Both the position numbers and the translations under genes were made by a program. From Desulfobacteraceae bacterium (GTDB lineage: Bacteria; Desulfobacterota; Desulfobacteria; Desulfobacterales; DAOWNP01), in assembly GCA_030642545.1 (NCBI GenBank), contig DAOWNP010000084.1, positions 1 through 8,916 of the forward strand: 8,916 bases of DNA. Direction: 5' to 3'. This document shows, in pieces, positions 1-8,111 of the stretch. Below the pieces are notes generated by a model, which was not told the DNA's origin, ran no database searches, and worked only from the letters and a program-made list of their open reading frames with translations. Position 1 is the stretch's first letter; each line of letters begins with the position of its first letter.

Positions 1-7
1 ATTGTGG

Positions 8-47
8 CAATATGTTGAATTGCATGCAAAAACTGCCGAACATATTG
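8..47. repeat. Inverted repeat downstream of the histidine kinase
   Basis: CAATATGTT (8-16) pairs perfectly with AACATATTG (39-47), and the loop holds a second palindrome, TTGCATGCAA (20-29). It lies about 45 nt past the kinase stop on the minus strand. No T run follows on either strand, so it is not a standard intrinsic terminator, although it could still protect or end the operon mRNA. Confidence 0.35.
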
Positions 48-91
48 TCTGATTTATGGTCTTAAAAATGGCCAGTTTTACGAGGTCTGTT

Positions 92-2608
92 TTAATTCTT
101 ATTTAGTACTTTGCAGATTGTATTAGAGAGATCTTTCATGGTAACCGGTTTCATCAGAAAACCTTTTGTCCCTATAAGCTCTGCTTTTTCCTCAGATATT
201 ATTTCACTAAAACCAGTACATATTATAACAGGAATATCAGGACGAATTTTAATTAATTCCTTTGAAAGTTTATCCCCTGTCATATCTGGCATGGTCATGT
301 CAGTGATAACAAGATCAAAATCATAAGGATTATCTCGAAATATATTTAAAGCATCAGCACTGACAGTTAGAGCTGTCACATGATATCCCAATCGTTCAAG
401 CATTTCTTTTTCTATATCCACAACAATTTTCTGATCATCAATAAGAAGAATACGTTCATCTCCTTTTTGGACAGGTAAATATGCTTCATTTTTAATTTTA
501 TCTATCTGTTTTTTTATTACCGGCAAAAAAACCTGAAATTCAGCTCCTTTGCCATGTTCACTATAAACTTTAATATACCCGCCATGAGTTTTAACAATAC
601 CATGTATAACTGCCAGACCCAACCCTGTACCTCTATCTTTTTCTTTGGTGGTAAAATAAGGATCAAATATGCGGTCAATAATACTTTTTTTAATACCAAT
701 GCCAGTATCAGTTACTTTTAAACAAATATAATTACCTGCAACCATTACCTGACTTTTTAAGTCACTATCTGATAATTTGAGCTCTTCTAAGGATACTGTT
801 AATGTTCCTTCTTTTTCTCCCATAGCATAATAAGCATTGGTGCAAAGGTTCATAATAATTTGATGAATCTGTGTAGAATTAGCAAGAACTAAACCATAAT
901 CTTTTTTAATATGTTGAGTGACATTAATGGTACTTGGCAAAGATGATTTTATTAATTTCAAGGCTTCTTTTACAGCAAATTGTATCTTTAGTGGTTTTAA
1001 TTCCTGTTCGTTTTGACGACTAAATGTAAGTATTTGTTTAACGAGATCTTTTGCCCGCGTAGCTCCGTTAAAAACTTCTGTAAGATAGTCATGTAATGGA
1101 TTATCTCTATGAATATCACATAACATTATTTCTAAATAACCAAATATTGGGGATAAAATGTTATTGAAATCATGTGCAATTCCTCCGGCTAATGTACCTA
1201 TTGACTCCATCTTTTGTGCCTGAGTTAATTGTTTTTGAAGTTTATTGACTTTTTTTTCCCATAAAACTTTTTCCGTTATATCTCTGCCCATGCCTGTGAT
1301 AAAAGGCTCACTATTATCAGGATTAACGACTGAGCTATGGTGTTCAATGGTTATAGTATCACCATTTTTTGCAAAATAAGTCGCAATTCCTTCATGATAT
1401 CTGGTTGCTTTAAGCTGTTTAATATATTCAGCTTCAAAATCAGATACTAATTCAGGTATTAAAAATTCCGTGCTTTTATGCCCAATAAGCTCTTTTTTTT
1501 TATACCCAAAAAGTTTTTCCAGTGCCGGGTTTACTGAGAGAAAACGTCCTTCCATATCTTTTGTATAAAAAAGATCAGACATAGAATCAAAGAGGTACTG
1601 ATACCTATTTTCTGATTTTATTAGTTCCAGTTCTGCCTGCTTACGTTTGTTAATATTTCTTCCAACTGACATGATCATCATAACCTTGCCATTTTTATCC
1701 AAAAGACCAGTTTTATGCCACTCCTGCCAGCACCAGCCATCTTTTGTCATTATACGCTCTTCTACCTTGACAAAATAAGGCGGTTTAAGAACATCGTTCA
1801 TGGCTTTTTTTGCAATCTTGAGATCCTCATGATGAATAGGGAACATAAAGTTCTCCCCAACCAATTCATCATGAGTTTTTCCAAATGTTTTACAAAATGA
1901 TGGACTTACAAAAAGAATACGCATGTTAATATCAAGCTTTACAATCATATCTGTCTGGTTTTCTACAAGAACCCTGTATTTTCCCTCACTTTTTTGCAAA
2001 GACTCCATTGTTTTAGTTTGTTTAGATATCATGTGATTAAATGCAGCTGTCAGATCTACCACTTCCCTGCATCCGCCAATAGAGGTAATATCTTCCTCCT
2101 TCTTTCCATTACCAAAAGAATACATTACTTTTGATAGCTGGGTAATAGGTTTGATAATATGCCGTGTAAAAAAGCTTCCAACCAAAACACCAATGAATAC
2201 AACAAAAAAAGTTGTAATTAAGATACGGTAGCCAAGTTTCACTACCTGGCTATATGATTGGATTTTGTTCACTCCTATATGAATATAACCGGGTATGCCG
2301 TTGGCAAGTGGATATGAAATATCAAAAACAGGCTGCTTTAAAATAGCACTATTGCTTAGATATGATCCATTAGTATGATCTTTTTCATAAATCATATTTT
2401 TAAAATCTTCAGGAATATTATCTTTAAAAGCATGAGCAAAGATTTTATTATTAATCCCAACAATATAAGCATATTCTATATCTATGTTATTGTTAATAAT
2501 TTTTTGAAGTGCTTTTTCTGCTAAAAATGCTTTGTTGTCTATTACACTTTGTGTAATAAAGTCCGCGATAATCTGAGCAATAATCCTGGATTTTTTTTTA
2601 TGTTCCAT
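92..2608 (-). CDS. Membrane hybrid sensor histidine kinase (HAMP-PAS-PAS-HisKA-HATPase-receiver)
   Basis: Hybrid two-component kinase of 838 residues from the ATG at 2608. Order of parts: an extracytoplasmic sensor of about 100 residues (Cache-like by inference), transmembrane helix about 128-147, HAMP about 147-200, PAS 1 about 205-322 and PAS 2 about 332-450, a short coiled coil, then a HisKA dimerisation domain with H box GGIAHDFNN (phosphoacceptor His479). The ATPase domain shows the N box around 587-596, G1 DTGIGI at 634-639 and G2 GTGLGL at 660-665. The C-terminal receiver has acidic Asp724/Asp725, phosphoacceptor Asp770, Thr798 and Lys820, so it looks active. There is no output domain, so phosphate presumably passes to an unlinked phosphotransfer or response-regulator protein. 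The signal sensed cannot be read from sequence. This start has no Shine-Dalgarno sequence and leaves out the first membrane helix encoded just upstream (see the 2609-2713 entry), so the native protein is probably 35 residues longer. Confidence 0.93.
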   Translation of the reverse strand: MEHKKKSRIIAQIIADFITQSVIDNKAFLAEKALQKIINNNIDIEYAYIVGINNKIFAHAFKDNIPEDFKNMIYEKDHTNGSYLSNSAILKQPVFDISYPLANGIPGYIHIGVNKIQSYSQVVKLGYRILITTFFVVFIGVLVGSFFTRHIIKPITQLSKVMYSFGNGKKEEDITSIGGCREVVDLTAAFNHMISKQTKTMESLQKSEGKYRVLVENQTDMIVKLDINMRILFVSPSFCKTFGKTHDELVGENFMFPIHHEDLKIAKKAMNDVLKPPYFVKVEERIMTKDGWCWQEWHKTGLLDKNGKVMMIMSVGRNINKRKQAELELIKSENRYQYLFDSMSDLFYTKDMEGRFLSVNPALEKLFGYKKKELIGHKSTEFLIPELVSDFEAEYIKQLKATRYHEGIATYFAKNGDTITIEHHSSVVNPDNSEPFITGMGRDITEKVLWEKKVNKLQKQLTQAQKMESIGTLAGGIAHDFNNILSPIFGYLEIMLCDIHRDNPLHDYLTEVFNGATRAKDLVKQILTFSRQNEQELKPLKIQFAVKEALKLIKSSLPSTINVTQHIKKDYGLVLANSTQIHQIIMNLCTNAYYAMGEKEGTLTVSLEELKLSDSDLKSQVMVAGNYICLKVTDTGIGIKKSIIDRIFDPYFTTKEKDRGTGLGLAVIHGIVKTHGGYIKVYSEHGKGAEFQVFLPVIKKQIDKIKNEAYLPVQKGDERILLIDDQKIVVDIEKEMLERLGYHVTALTVSADALNIFRDNPYDFDLVITDMTMPDMTGDKLSKELIKIRPDIPVIICTGFSEIISEEKAELIGTKGFLMKPVTMKDLSNTICKVLNKN

Positions 2609-2713
2609 GTCAAATGCATTATATATAATATTACTGCTAAACCAGTTTCCTGCAAGGCAGATACAAGCAGCAATAATAACAGCCAGAATAATAATTTTAT
2701 TGGAAAGTTTTAT
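2609..2713 (-). other. In-frame N-terminal extension of the histidine kinase, probable true start at an ATA codon
   Basis: The kinase frame stays open upstream of its ATG to a TAA at 2726-2728. These 35 codons encode a short basic start (K-L-S-N-K), then a hydrophobic stretch rich in I, L, A, V and C (about extension residues 7-22), then N-W-F-S-S-N. That is a typical first transmembrane helix, which a kinase with an external sensor needs to pair with its second helix. A Shine-Dalgarno-like AAAGAGGTG (2719-2727) lies 5 nt before an ATA codon at 2711-2713. No ATG, GTG or TTG exists in frame between the TAA and 2608. The likely readings are initiation at ATA or at another non-standard codon, or a recent ATG-to-ATA change that weakens the gene. 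A sequencing error is also possible. Translation of this part is inferred, but the helix and the binding site are seen directly. Confidence 0.7.
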
Positions 2714-2718
2714 GATTT

Positions 2719-2727
2719 CACCTCTTT
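2719..2727 (-). promoter_or_regulatory. Ribosome binding site deciding the kinase start
   Basis: AAAGAGGTG on the minus strand, with GAGG 7 nt before the ATA at 2713. By contrast the bases before the ATG at 2608 are only A/T-rich with no purine-rich motif. This supports initiation near 2713. Confidence 0.6.
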
Positions 2728-2786
2728 AAATTTAATGATTATCCAATTTTTATTTTGAATAAATGGTGTATTCATATATTTATTTG

Positions 2787-2814
2787 ATTATAGTTAAAGT
2801 GAAGTGTAAGTAAA
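2787..2814 (-). promoter_or_regulatory. Candidate promoter for the histidine kinase
   Basis: On the minus strand TTTACT (2809-2814; four of six bases match TTGACA) is followed after 16 nt by a perfect TATAAT (2787-2792). Transcription would begin near 2780, about 67 nt before the ATA start. It lies in the 108-nt gap after coaX, the widest gap between genes of this block, where I see no terminator hairpin. The kinase could therefore be both read through from coaX and expressed by itself. In AT-rich DNA such matches arise by chance, so this is a moderate call. Confidence 0.4.
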
Positions 2815-2821
2815 ATTAAAA

Positions 2822-3592
2822 TTAAGCTTGTATTTTTAAACTGATCAGTCTTAAACCTTCTAAGGTAAGATCAGGTTCTATAAAATCTATTGTAGAGGAT
2901 GCATCTTTTATTAAACCGGCAAGTCCTCCTGTAGCAATTACTTTTGGTGTTGTTTCCATCTCTTTTGCCATATGTACAATCATTCCATCAACCATTGCTG
3001 CACTGCCATGTATTATACCTGATTTTATACTATCATCTGTGTTTTTTCCAATTACAGAAGATGGTGCTTTTAAAAGCTCTACCCTCGGTAGTTTGGATGC
3101 ATATGAAAACAAGGCTTCAGCTGAAATCATTATCCCTGGCAGTATTGCACCGCCGAGATATTCTCCTTTTGCAGAAACTGCATCAAATGTTGTGGCTGTA
3201 CCAAAATCTATAATAATAATACTTGTTTTATATTTTTCATAAGCTGCAACAGCATTTACTATTCTGTCTGCTCCAACTTCTGATGGATTATCATATAATA
3301 TGGGCATTTCTTTATAAGTTTTTGCATTTACCCATACAGGTTCTTTTTTTAAATATTTTATACAAAAACTATTAAATGGACGTGCAACAGGAGGAACAAC
3401 ATTAGATATTATTATTCTGTCTATATTCTGCTCTTTTATACCTGCCTGTATAAATAAACCTTTAAAAAGTATATAAAACTCATCATCTGTTCTGTTTTTT
3501 TCTGTCCGAATCCGCCATGTTTTAATTTGCAGGTCTTTATCAAAAACTCCTATTACAGTATTTGTATTTCCTACATCTATTACAAGAAGCAT
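2822..3592 (-). CDS. coaX: Type III pantothenate kinase
   Basis: Catalyses ATP-dependent phosphorylation of pantothenate, the first step of coenzyme A synthesis, in the cytoplasm. The 256-residue length is normal for the family. Seen motifs of the ASKHA-fold CoaX family: N-terminal phosphate-binding DVGNTN (6-11), substrate region GADR (107-110) with the expected catalytic Asp109, the second phosphate motif DFGTATTFD (129-137), GGAILPG (147-153) and a C-terminal TGGLAGL (221-227). Type III enzymes typically need a monovalent cation and are not inhibited by CoA; this is family knowledge, not visible here. The ATG at 3592 follows AAAGG with 6 nt spacing, 18 nt after the end of folP, which fits cotranscription. 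No truncation or missing motif is seen. Confidence 0.95.
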   Translation of the reverse strand: MLLVIDVGNTNTVIGVFDKDLQIKTWRIRTEKNRTDDEFYILFKGLFIQAGIKEQNIDRIIISNVVPPVARPFNSFCIKYLKKEPVWVNAKTYKEMPILYDNPSEVGADRIVNAVAAYEKYKTSIIIIDFGTATTFDAVSAKGEYLGGAILPGIMISAEALFSYASKLPRVELLKAPSSVIGKNTDDSIKSGIIHGSAAMVDGMIVHMAKEMETTPKVIATGGLAGLIKDASSTIDFIEPDLTLEGLRLISLKIQA

Positions 3593-3610
3593 AAAGTACC
3601 TTTGAAAAAT

Positions 3611-4486
3611 TCAAGCCAATTTAACAGCATCTATAACCCTTGTTGTTACAATGGTCTCTTTTACATTATGAACCCTTACAATATGAGCACCATTTAAAAT
3701 TGATGCAGAAACAGCAGCCTGGGTTCCTGTTTCTATGTCAATAGAGTTTAGTTTAGTTTTATCTTTATCCTGTTTTTGTAAAATATTTCTGATAAAAGCT
3801 TTTCTTGAAGGTCCAACAAGAATTGGCAGATTAAGGGTATTAAATTTATCTATATTATTAATAATCTGTAAATTATGATTAAAACTTTTCCCAAATCCTA
3901 TTCCCGGATCTATAATAATTTTGGATTTATCTATATTTTTTTCCATAGCCTTTTTTACGGCATCTTCGAGAAACAGACAGATCTCTTTAATGAGATTTTC
4001 ATAAGTTGGTAATACCTGCATGGCTTTAGGTCTGCCTTTAATATGCATTAATATAACGGCAACCTCATGTTTTGCGGCAACATCAGTCATTTTGGAGTCA
4101 AAGGTAAAAGATGAAATATCGTTTATAATAGATGCTCCAGCAAGCACTGCTTTTTCTGCTACTACTGCTTTTGTGGTATCTATTGAGATGGGAATTGATA
4201 CCTGTTTAGATAACTCTCTTATAACCGGAATTACTCTTTCTATCTCATCTTTTTCTGATACAGGATTTGAAAAAGGTCTTGTTGATTCACCCCCAATATC
4301 AATAATATCTGCTCCTTCATCAGCCATTTTAAGACCTTGATCAATGGCTGATGAAGGATTAATATACAGACCTCCATCTGAAAACGAATCTGGTGTTACG
4401 TTTAAAATTCCCATTACACAGGTTTTTTCACCAAGCTTAAGACAATGGTTTTTAAAGACCATATTATATGGTTTTATTTTCTTCAT
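3611..4486 (-). CDS. folP: Dihydropteroate synthase
   Basis: Condenses p-aminobenzoate with 6-hydroxymethyl-7,8-dihydropterin diphosphate to form dihydropteroate in folate synthesis; it is the target of sulfonamides. The 291 residues form a TIM barrel with all the classical signatures: NVTPDSFSDGG (29-39), DIGGESTRP (63-71), SIDT with Asp103, NDIS (122-125), MHIKGRPKAMQ (147-157), IIDPGIGFGK (191-200), GPSRKAF (225-231) and RVHNV (271-275). The loop GRPKAMQ has Arg where many homologues have Thr, a tolerated position. The ATG at 4486 lies inside the end of ftsH, overlapping it by 23 nt, with a weak AAAAAAGA upstream. The next in-frame ATG (4462, residue 9) lies after the ftsH stop but has no binding site, so 4486 is preferred. 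The overlap suggests translational coupling to ftsH. Confidence 0.95.
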   Translation of the reverse strand: MKKIKPYNMVFKNHCLKLGEKTCVMGILNVTPDSFSDGGLYINPSSAIDQGLKMADEGADIIDIGGESTRPFSNPVSEKDEIERVIPVIRELSKQVSIPISIDTTKAVVAEKAVLAGASIINDISSFTFDSKMTDVAAKHEVAVILMHIKGRPKAMQVLPTYENLIKEICLFLEDAVKKAMEKNIDKSKIIIDPGIGFGKSFNHNLQIINNIDKFNTLNLPILVGPSRKAFIRNILQKQDKDKTKLNSIDIETGTQAAVSASILNGAHIVRVHNVKETIVTTRVIDAVKLA

Positions 4487-6356
4487 TATCTTTTTTGCTA
4501 TCAGGTTCTTTCTCTTTTTCGTCCTTTGAAAAAGAAGGTATAGATAAAGATGAAAGTTTAATATCTGGTCTCATAGTCATTATCAAATCATCTAACTCCT
4601 TTCCAAGAACTGTCTCTTTTTCCAGCAAAAGTTCCGCAAGCTTATGTAAGATATCAATGTTTTCAGATAAAAGCTTTTCAGCCTGAGCATAACTTTCCTT
4701 AATTATCCTTCTGACTTCAGAATCAATCAGCTTTGCTGTCTCTTCAGAACAATCTTTTGGTTTTGTAATTTCTCTTCCTAAAAAAATCTGGTCTTCACTG
4801 TGAGAAAATGACATAGGCCCTAACTTCTCACTCATACCCCAATTCCGCACCATTTTTTGGGCAAGCTCTGTTGCCTGCTTTATATCATTTGAAGCACCTG
4901 TGCTTATTCTATTAAAAATAAGCTGCTCTGCTACCCGCCCTCCAAAAGCTACTGAAAGATCATTTTCAAGCTGATCTTTAAATTTAAAATCTCTCTCTTC
5001 AGGTAAAAACCAGGTTATTCCAGCAGCTTTTCCTCTTGGAATAATTGTTATTTTGTTTACTGCATCTGTTTCAGGAAGAAACCTTGCTACCAAAGCATGA
5101 CCTCCTTCATGGTACGCAGTAATTTTTCTGTCTTCTTCTTTAATAACTTTTGATTTACGTTCAAGACCCATATAAACTTTATCTTTAGCTTCTTCAAAAT
5201 CTTTCATCCGGACTTTTTCCTGATTTGTTTTTGCAGCAAGAAGTGCGGCTTCATTTACTATGTTCTCAAGATCTGCACCTGAAAATCCAGGAGTTCCTTT
5301 AGCAAGGATAAGAGCATTAACATCAGCGTCTACAGGCGTTTTTTTCATATGAACTAAAAATATTTTTTCACGTCCTTTTATATCTGGTAAAGAAACAAAA
5401 ACCTGTCTGTCAAACCGTCCTGGTCTGAGAAGAGCTGGATCTAATACATCAGGCCTGTTTGTAGCTGCAATAAGAATAACCCCTTCATTTGATGTAAATC
5501 CATCCATTTCTACAAGTAATTGATTAAGAGTCTGCTCTCTTTCATCATGTCCACCTCCAAGCCCTGCTCCCCTGTGTCTTCCCACAGCATCTATCTCATC
5601 TATAAAAATTATACAGGGTGCATTTTTTTTGCCCTGATTAAAAAGATCTCTTACCCTTGATGCTCCAACACCCACAAACATTTCAACAAAATCTGATCCG
5701 CTGATACTAAAGAAAGGGACGTCTGCTTCTCCTGATATAGCCCTTGCGAGAAGGGTTTTGCCTGTACCTGGGGAACCCATTAATAAAACACCTTTTGGTA
5801 TTCTTCCTCCCAGACGGGTAAATCTTTTCGGGTCTTTTAAAAAATCAATTATCTCTTCTAATTCTTCCTTTGCTTCTTCTATACCTGCAACATCTTTAAA
5901 GGTAACCTTTTCTGCCTGATCAGATAAAAGCTTTGCTCTGCTTTTCCCAAAAGAGATAGCTTTACCTCCTCCACCCTGCATCTGTTTCATAAAAAAGACC
6001 CAAACACCTATCAGAAGTATCATAGGTACCCACGATACAAGTACAGAAACAAGCCATGGTGTTTCTGTAGGAGGTTTTGCTTTTATAGCTACTCCATTTT
6101 TTCTCAGTATTTTTATAAGCTCACTGTCTTCAGGAGAATATACTTTAAAACGTGTTCCATTTAAATCTGTACCAAAAAGATTTTTATCCTGAATTATTAC
6201 AGAAGCAACACGCTTCCTTTCCACCATAGTAATAAAATCTGAATAATTTAAAGTTGTTTCAGATACCTGTTGGTTTTGATTAAAAATTTTAAACAGCATC
6301 ATCATCATCAGTATTATTACAAGCCATAAAGCCATATTTTTATAAAAAGGGTTCAA
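4464..6356 (-). CDS. ftsH: ATP-dependent zinc metalloprotease FtsH
   Basis: Inner-membrane AAA+ protease that extracts and degrades misfolded membrane proteins and short-lived regulators, working as a hexamer. The 630-residue protein has a transmembrane helix at about 9-25, a small periplasmic domain, and a second helix at about 102-122. The AAA module shows Walker A GSPGTGKT (194-201), pore motif FVGVGA (227-232), Walker B IIFIDE (249-254) and the second region of homology ending RPGRFDR (311-317). The protease domain has HEGGH (416-420) with Asp491 as the probable third zinc ligand. The site reads HEGGH where many FtsH proteins have HEAGH; the catalytic residues are intact. The C-terminus is charged and low in complexity (about 609-630). 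The start is a TTG at 6356, supported by GGAGG 9 nt upstream. An ATG at 6335 (residue 8) would also keep the first helix but has no such site. Confidence 0.97.
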   Translation of the reverse strand: MNPFYKNMALWLVIILMMMMLFKIFNQNQQVSETTLNYSDFITMVERKRVASVIIQDKNLFGTDLNGTRFKVYSPEDSELIKILRKNGVAIKAKPPTETPWLVSVLVSWVPMILLIGVWVFFMKQMQGGGGKAISFGKSRAKLLSDQAEKVTFKDVAGIEEAKEELEEIIDFLKDPKRFTRLGGRIPKGVLLMGSPGTGKTLLARAISGEADVPFFSISGSDFVEMFVGVGASRVRDLFNQGKKNAPCIIFIDEIDAVGRHRGAGLGGGHDEREQTLNQLLVEMDGFTSNEGVILIAATNRPDVLDPALLRPGRFDRQVFVSLPDIKGREKIFLVHMKKTPVDADVNALILAKGTPGFSGADLENIVNEAALLAAKTNQEKVRMKDFEEAKDKVYMGLERKSKVIKEEDRKITAYHEGGHALVARFLPETDAVNKITIIPRGKAAGITWFLPEERDFKFKDQLENDLSVAFGGRVAEQLIFNRISTGASNDIKQATELAQKMVRNWGMSEKLGPMSFSHSEDQIFLGREITKPKDCSEETAKLIDSEVRRIIKESYAQAEKLLSENIDILHKLAELLLEKETVLGKELDDLIMTMRPDIKLSSLSIPSFSKDEKEKEPDSKKDNEENKTI

Positions 6357-6370
6357 AAAATTTTTCCTCC
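6354..6370 (-). promoter_or_regulatory. Ribosome binding site and TTG start of ftsH
   Basis: GGAGG at 6366-6370 followed by nine A/T bases and then TTG at 6354-6356. The strong site within the 40-nt gap after tilS is the reason for choosing TTG over the ATG 21 nt further in. A TTG start behind a strong site may tune FtsH level. Confidence 0.65.
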
Positions 6371-6396
6371 ATCATAATTAGTTTATGATTAAAATA

Positions 6397-7848
6397 TTAA
6401 ATATCAGGTAAAAAAAGTTGTATTTTAAGAACTTTTTCTGTTTTTCTATCTACCTTAACACAATCACTTATACGATATCCGGCAATCCATATAATTTTAC
6501 CATCTGATTCAATAAGCGGACATTCTATTCTATCTTTTTCCGAAATTTTATTATTATTAAAAAATTTTTTTAGCTTTTGACAACCTTTCATACCAAAAGG
6601 AATAAATCTATCTCCTGGTTTAAAATTTCTTACCTGTAATGGAAATTTAACTTTATTAAAGTCCATACAGGCAGTATTTTGTTCATAAACTAAATTAGCA
6701 TCTATTGTATGCATACATGAAAACTTAAGCTTTACCCCTGTTTCTTTAATTTTTAAAAATATATCTGTATCTTTTACCTGATTTACAAAATAATTTGAAA
6801 ACATTACTTTTTCACTGGATTTTTGTTTAAATCCAGCCGGTAAAAAAAAAACAGTACTGTTTTTTTGTATAACTTTAATATCAGGAAGGTCAAGCCGTTT
6901 TTTAGAATGAAAATTATTCATAATTTCAATTATTGAATCAACATGCACCAGTTGTATCTTTCTTAAACTTCCTCTTGCTTTTTGCAATGCTTTTCTTATA
7001 ATTCTCCGTTTTACAGCAATATGATGCTTTTCAAATCCTTTTATAGAAAGAGCAATGTGTCCATTTTTATCAAAAAAAGTATATTTTTCAAACAAAGGTT
7101 CAATCAGAGCATCAATCCACTGGTTTTCTTTTTGTATAACATCGGCAAATCTCGTTAAAGATTCAGCAATTTTAGGATTATATTCTTTGTTTAATAATGG
7201 TAATAATTTATGCCTTATTTTATTCCTGAGATATTTTGTATCTTTATTTGAAGAATCAGATACAAATTTTAAGTTATTTAATAATAAAAACTCTATAATA
7301 TCATTTTTTGAAATATTAATAAAAGGTCGTATTATCTTTCCTTCCCTTACAGGAGGAATCCCTCCTGCACCTGTAAGGCCGCTCCCTCTAAAAAGATACA
7401 TTAATATAAGCTCGGCATTATCATCTCTATGATGAGCTAAGGCTATTTTATTATAACTGTTTTGTTCAGCTGTTTTTAAAAAAAAATTGTATCTTACTGT
7501 TCTTGCTGCTTCTTCTAATGAAAGCCGTGTTTCTTTTTTATATTGATTTACATCAACTTTTTTTAAAAAAAAAGGAATATTTAATTTCTTTGATAAAGCA
7601 AATACAAACTCGGCATCTTTATCTGAATCAGATCCTCTTAAGCAATGATTTAAGTGAGCAACCCCAATTGAAATATTAAATTCATCTGCAAACATTTGCA
7701 AGAAAAAACAAAGTGCAACAGAATCAGATCCGCCTGATACACCTATAAGCACACGGTCTTTCTGCTTAATCATATTATAAGTCAGAATAGTTTTATGAAT
7801 TTTATTTAAAATTTTTTTATTTTGTACTAAAAATTCTGATTTTAACAT
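6397..7848 (-). CDS. tilS: tRNA(Ile)-lysidine synthetase
   Basis: Joins lysine to C34 of the CAU anticodon of tRNA-Ile using ATP, so that the tRNA reads AUA and is charged with isoleucine; essential in most bacteria. From the ATG at 7848 the protein has 483 residues. The N-terminal PP-loop domain shows SGGSDS (38-43), HLNHCLRG around 65-72, HHRDDNAE (139-146; many homologues have DDQ), RPF (174-176) and RNKIRH (208-213). A middle helical domain and a C-terminal tRNA-binding domain follow, with PGDRFIPFG (411-419), KLKKFF (425-430) and WIAGYRISD (454-462), so it is the full-length three-domain type. A TTG at 7884 would add 12 residues (M-N-L-Q-S-Y-R...). Neither start has a clear binding site, and the family usually begins nearer the PP loop, so the ATG is preferred. 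Notably, the genes here use AUA codons often, so the enzyme is in demand. First gene of the operon, 40 nt ahead of ftsH. Confidence 0.95.
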   Translation of the reverse strand: MLKSEFLVQNKKILNKIHKTILTYNMIKQKDRVLIGVSGGSDSVALCFFLQMFADEFNISIGVAHLNHCLRGSDSDKDAEFVFALSKKLNIPFFLKKVDVNQYKKETRLSLEEAARTVRYNFFLKTAEQNSYNKIALAHHRDDNAELILMYLFRGSGLTGAGGIPPVREGKIIRPFINISKNDIIEFLLLNNLKFVSDSSNKDTKYLRNKIRHKLLPLLNKEYNPKIAESLTRFADVIQKENQWIDALIEPLFEKYTFFDKNGHIALSIKGFEKHHIAVKRRIIRKALQKARGSLRKIQLVHVDSIIEIMNNFHSKKRLDLPDIKVIQKNSTVFFLPAGFKQKSSEKVMFSNYFVNQVKDTDIFLKIKETGVKLKFSCMHTIDANLVYEQNTACMDFNKVKFPLQVRNFKPGDRFIPFGMKGCQKLKKFFNNNKISEKDRIECPLIESDGKIIWIAGYRISDCVKVDRKTEKVLKIQLFLPDI

Positions 7849-7903
7849 AAAATAAAAACGATATCTATAACTTTGTAAGTTCAATAATAAAAAGGAAACA
7901 AAT

Positions 7904-7918
7904 ATCTATATTATAGAT
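7904..7918. promoter_or_regulatory. 15-bp palindrome over the operon promoter -10 region
   Basis: ATCTATA-T-TATAGAT, a perfect inverted repeat of 7-bp arms around one base, overlapping the -10 region of the tilS promoter. It could be an operator. It is made almost wholly of A and T, so chance is a real alternative. Confidence 0.25.
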
Positions 7919-7934
7919 TATAGTGTTTTGTCAA
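7905..7934 (-). promoter_or_regulatory. Candidate promoter of the tilS-ftsH-folP-coaX operon
   Basis: A perfect TTGACA at 7929-7934 on the minus strand is followed after 18 nt by TATAGA (7905-7910). Further TATAAT-like hexamers lie in the same AT-rich stretch at shorter spacing. Transcription would start near 7898, about 50 nt before the tilS ATG. The position directly upstream of the first gene supports the call; the exact -10 is uncertain. Confidence 0.5.
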
Positions 7935-8111
7935 CAATATCCCTTGTAAAATATTGTAATTTAAGCTTATTATTTAAAACACTTAATAATAAAAGATGGT
8001 ATTCTATCTATTTTTTACAGATAGCACTTTCGACAGGTTGTCTGCGGAATGAAAATTCCTTCTGTGTTCAAGGCAGAAAATTAATTTAACCACAGGCATA
8101 CTTAGTTGTAT

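Noticed and set aside
8..47. Intrinsic terminator after the histidine kinase
   Set aside because: The stem is AT-rich with a long loop, and no T run follows on either strand.
2944..3242. Plus-strand reading frames opposite coaX, and similar ones opposite the kinase, folP, ftsH and tilS
   Set aside because: They lie antisense to well-recognised genes, have no binding sites and show low-complexity translations; they are shadows of the real genes.
8004..8077. Small structured RNA or riboswitch built from the CTATCT/AGATAG and GGAAT-GAAA-ATTCC hairpins
   Set aside because: The stems are only 5-6 bp, no known riboswitch core is recognisable, and no promoter, terminator or adjoining gene in the right orientation supports it.
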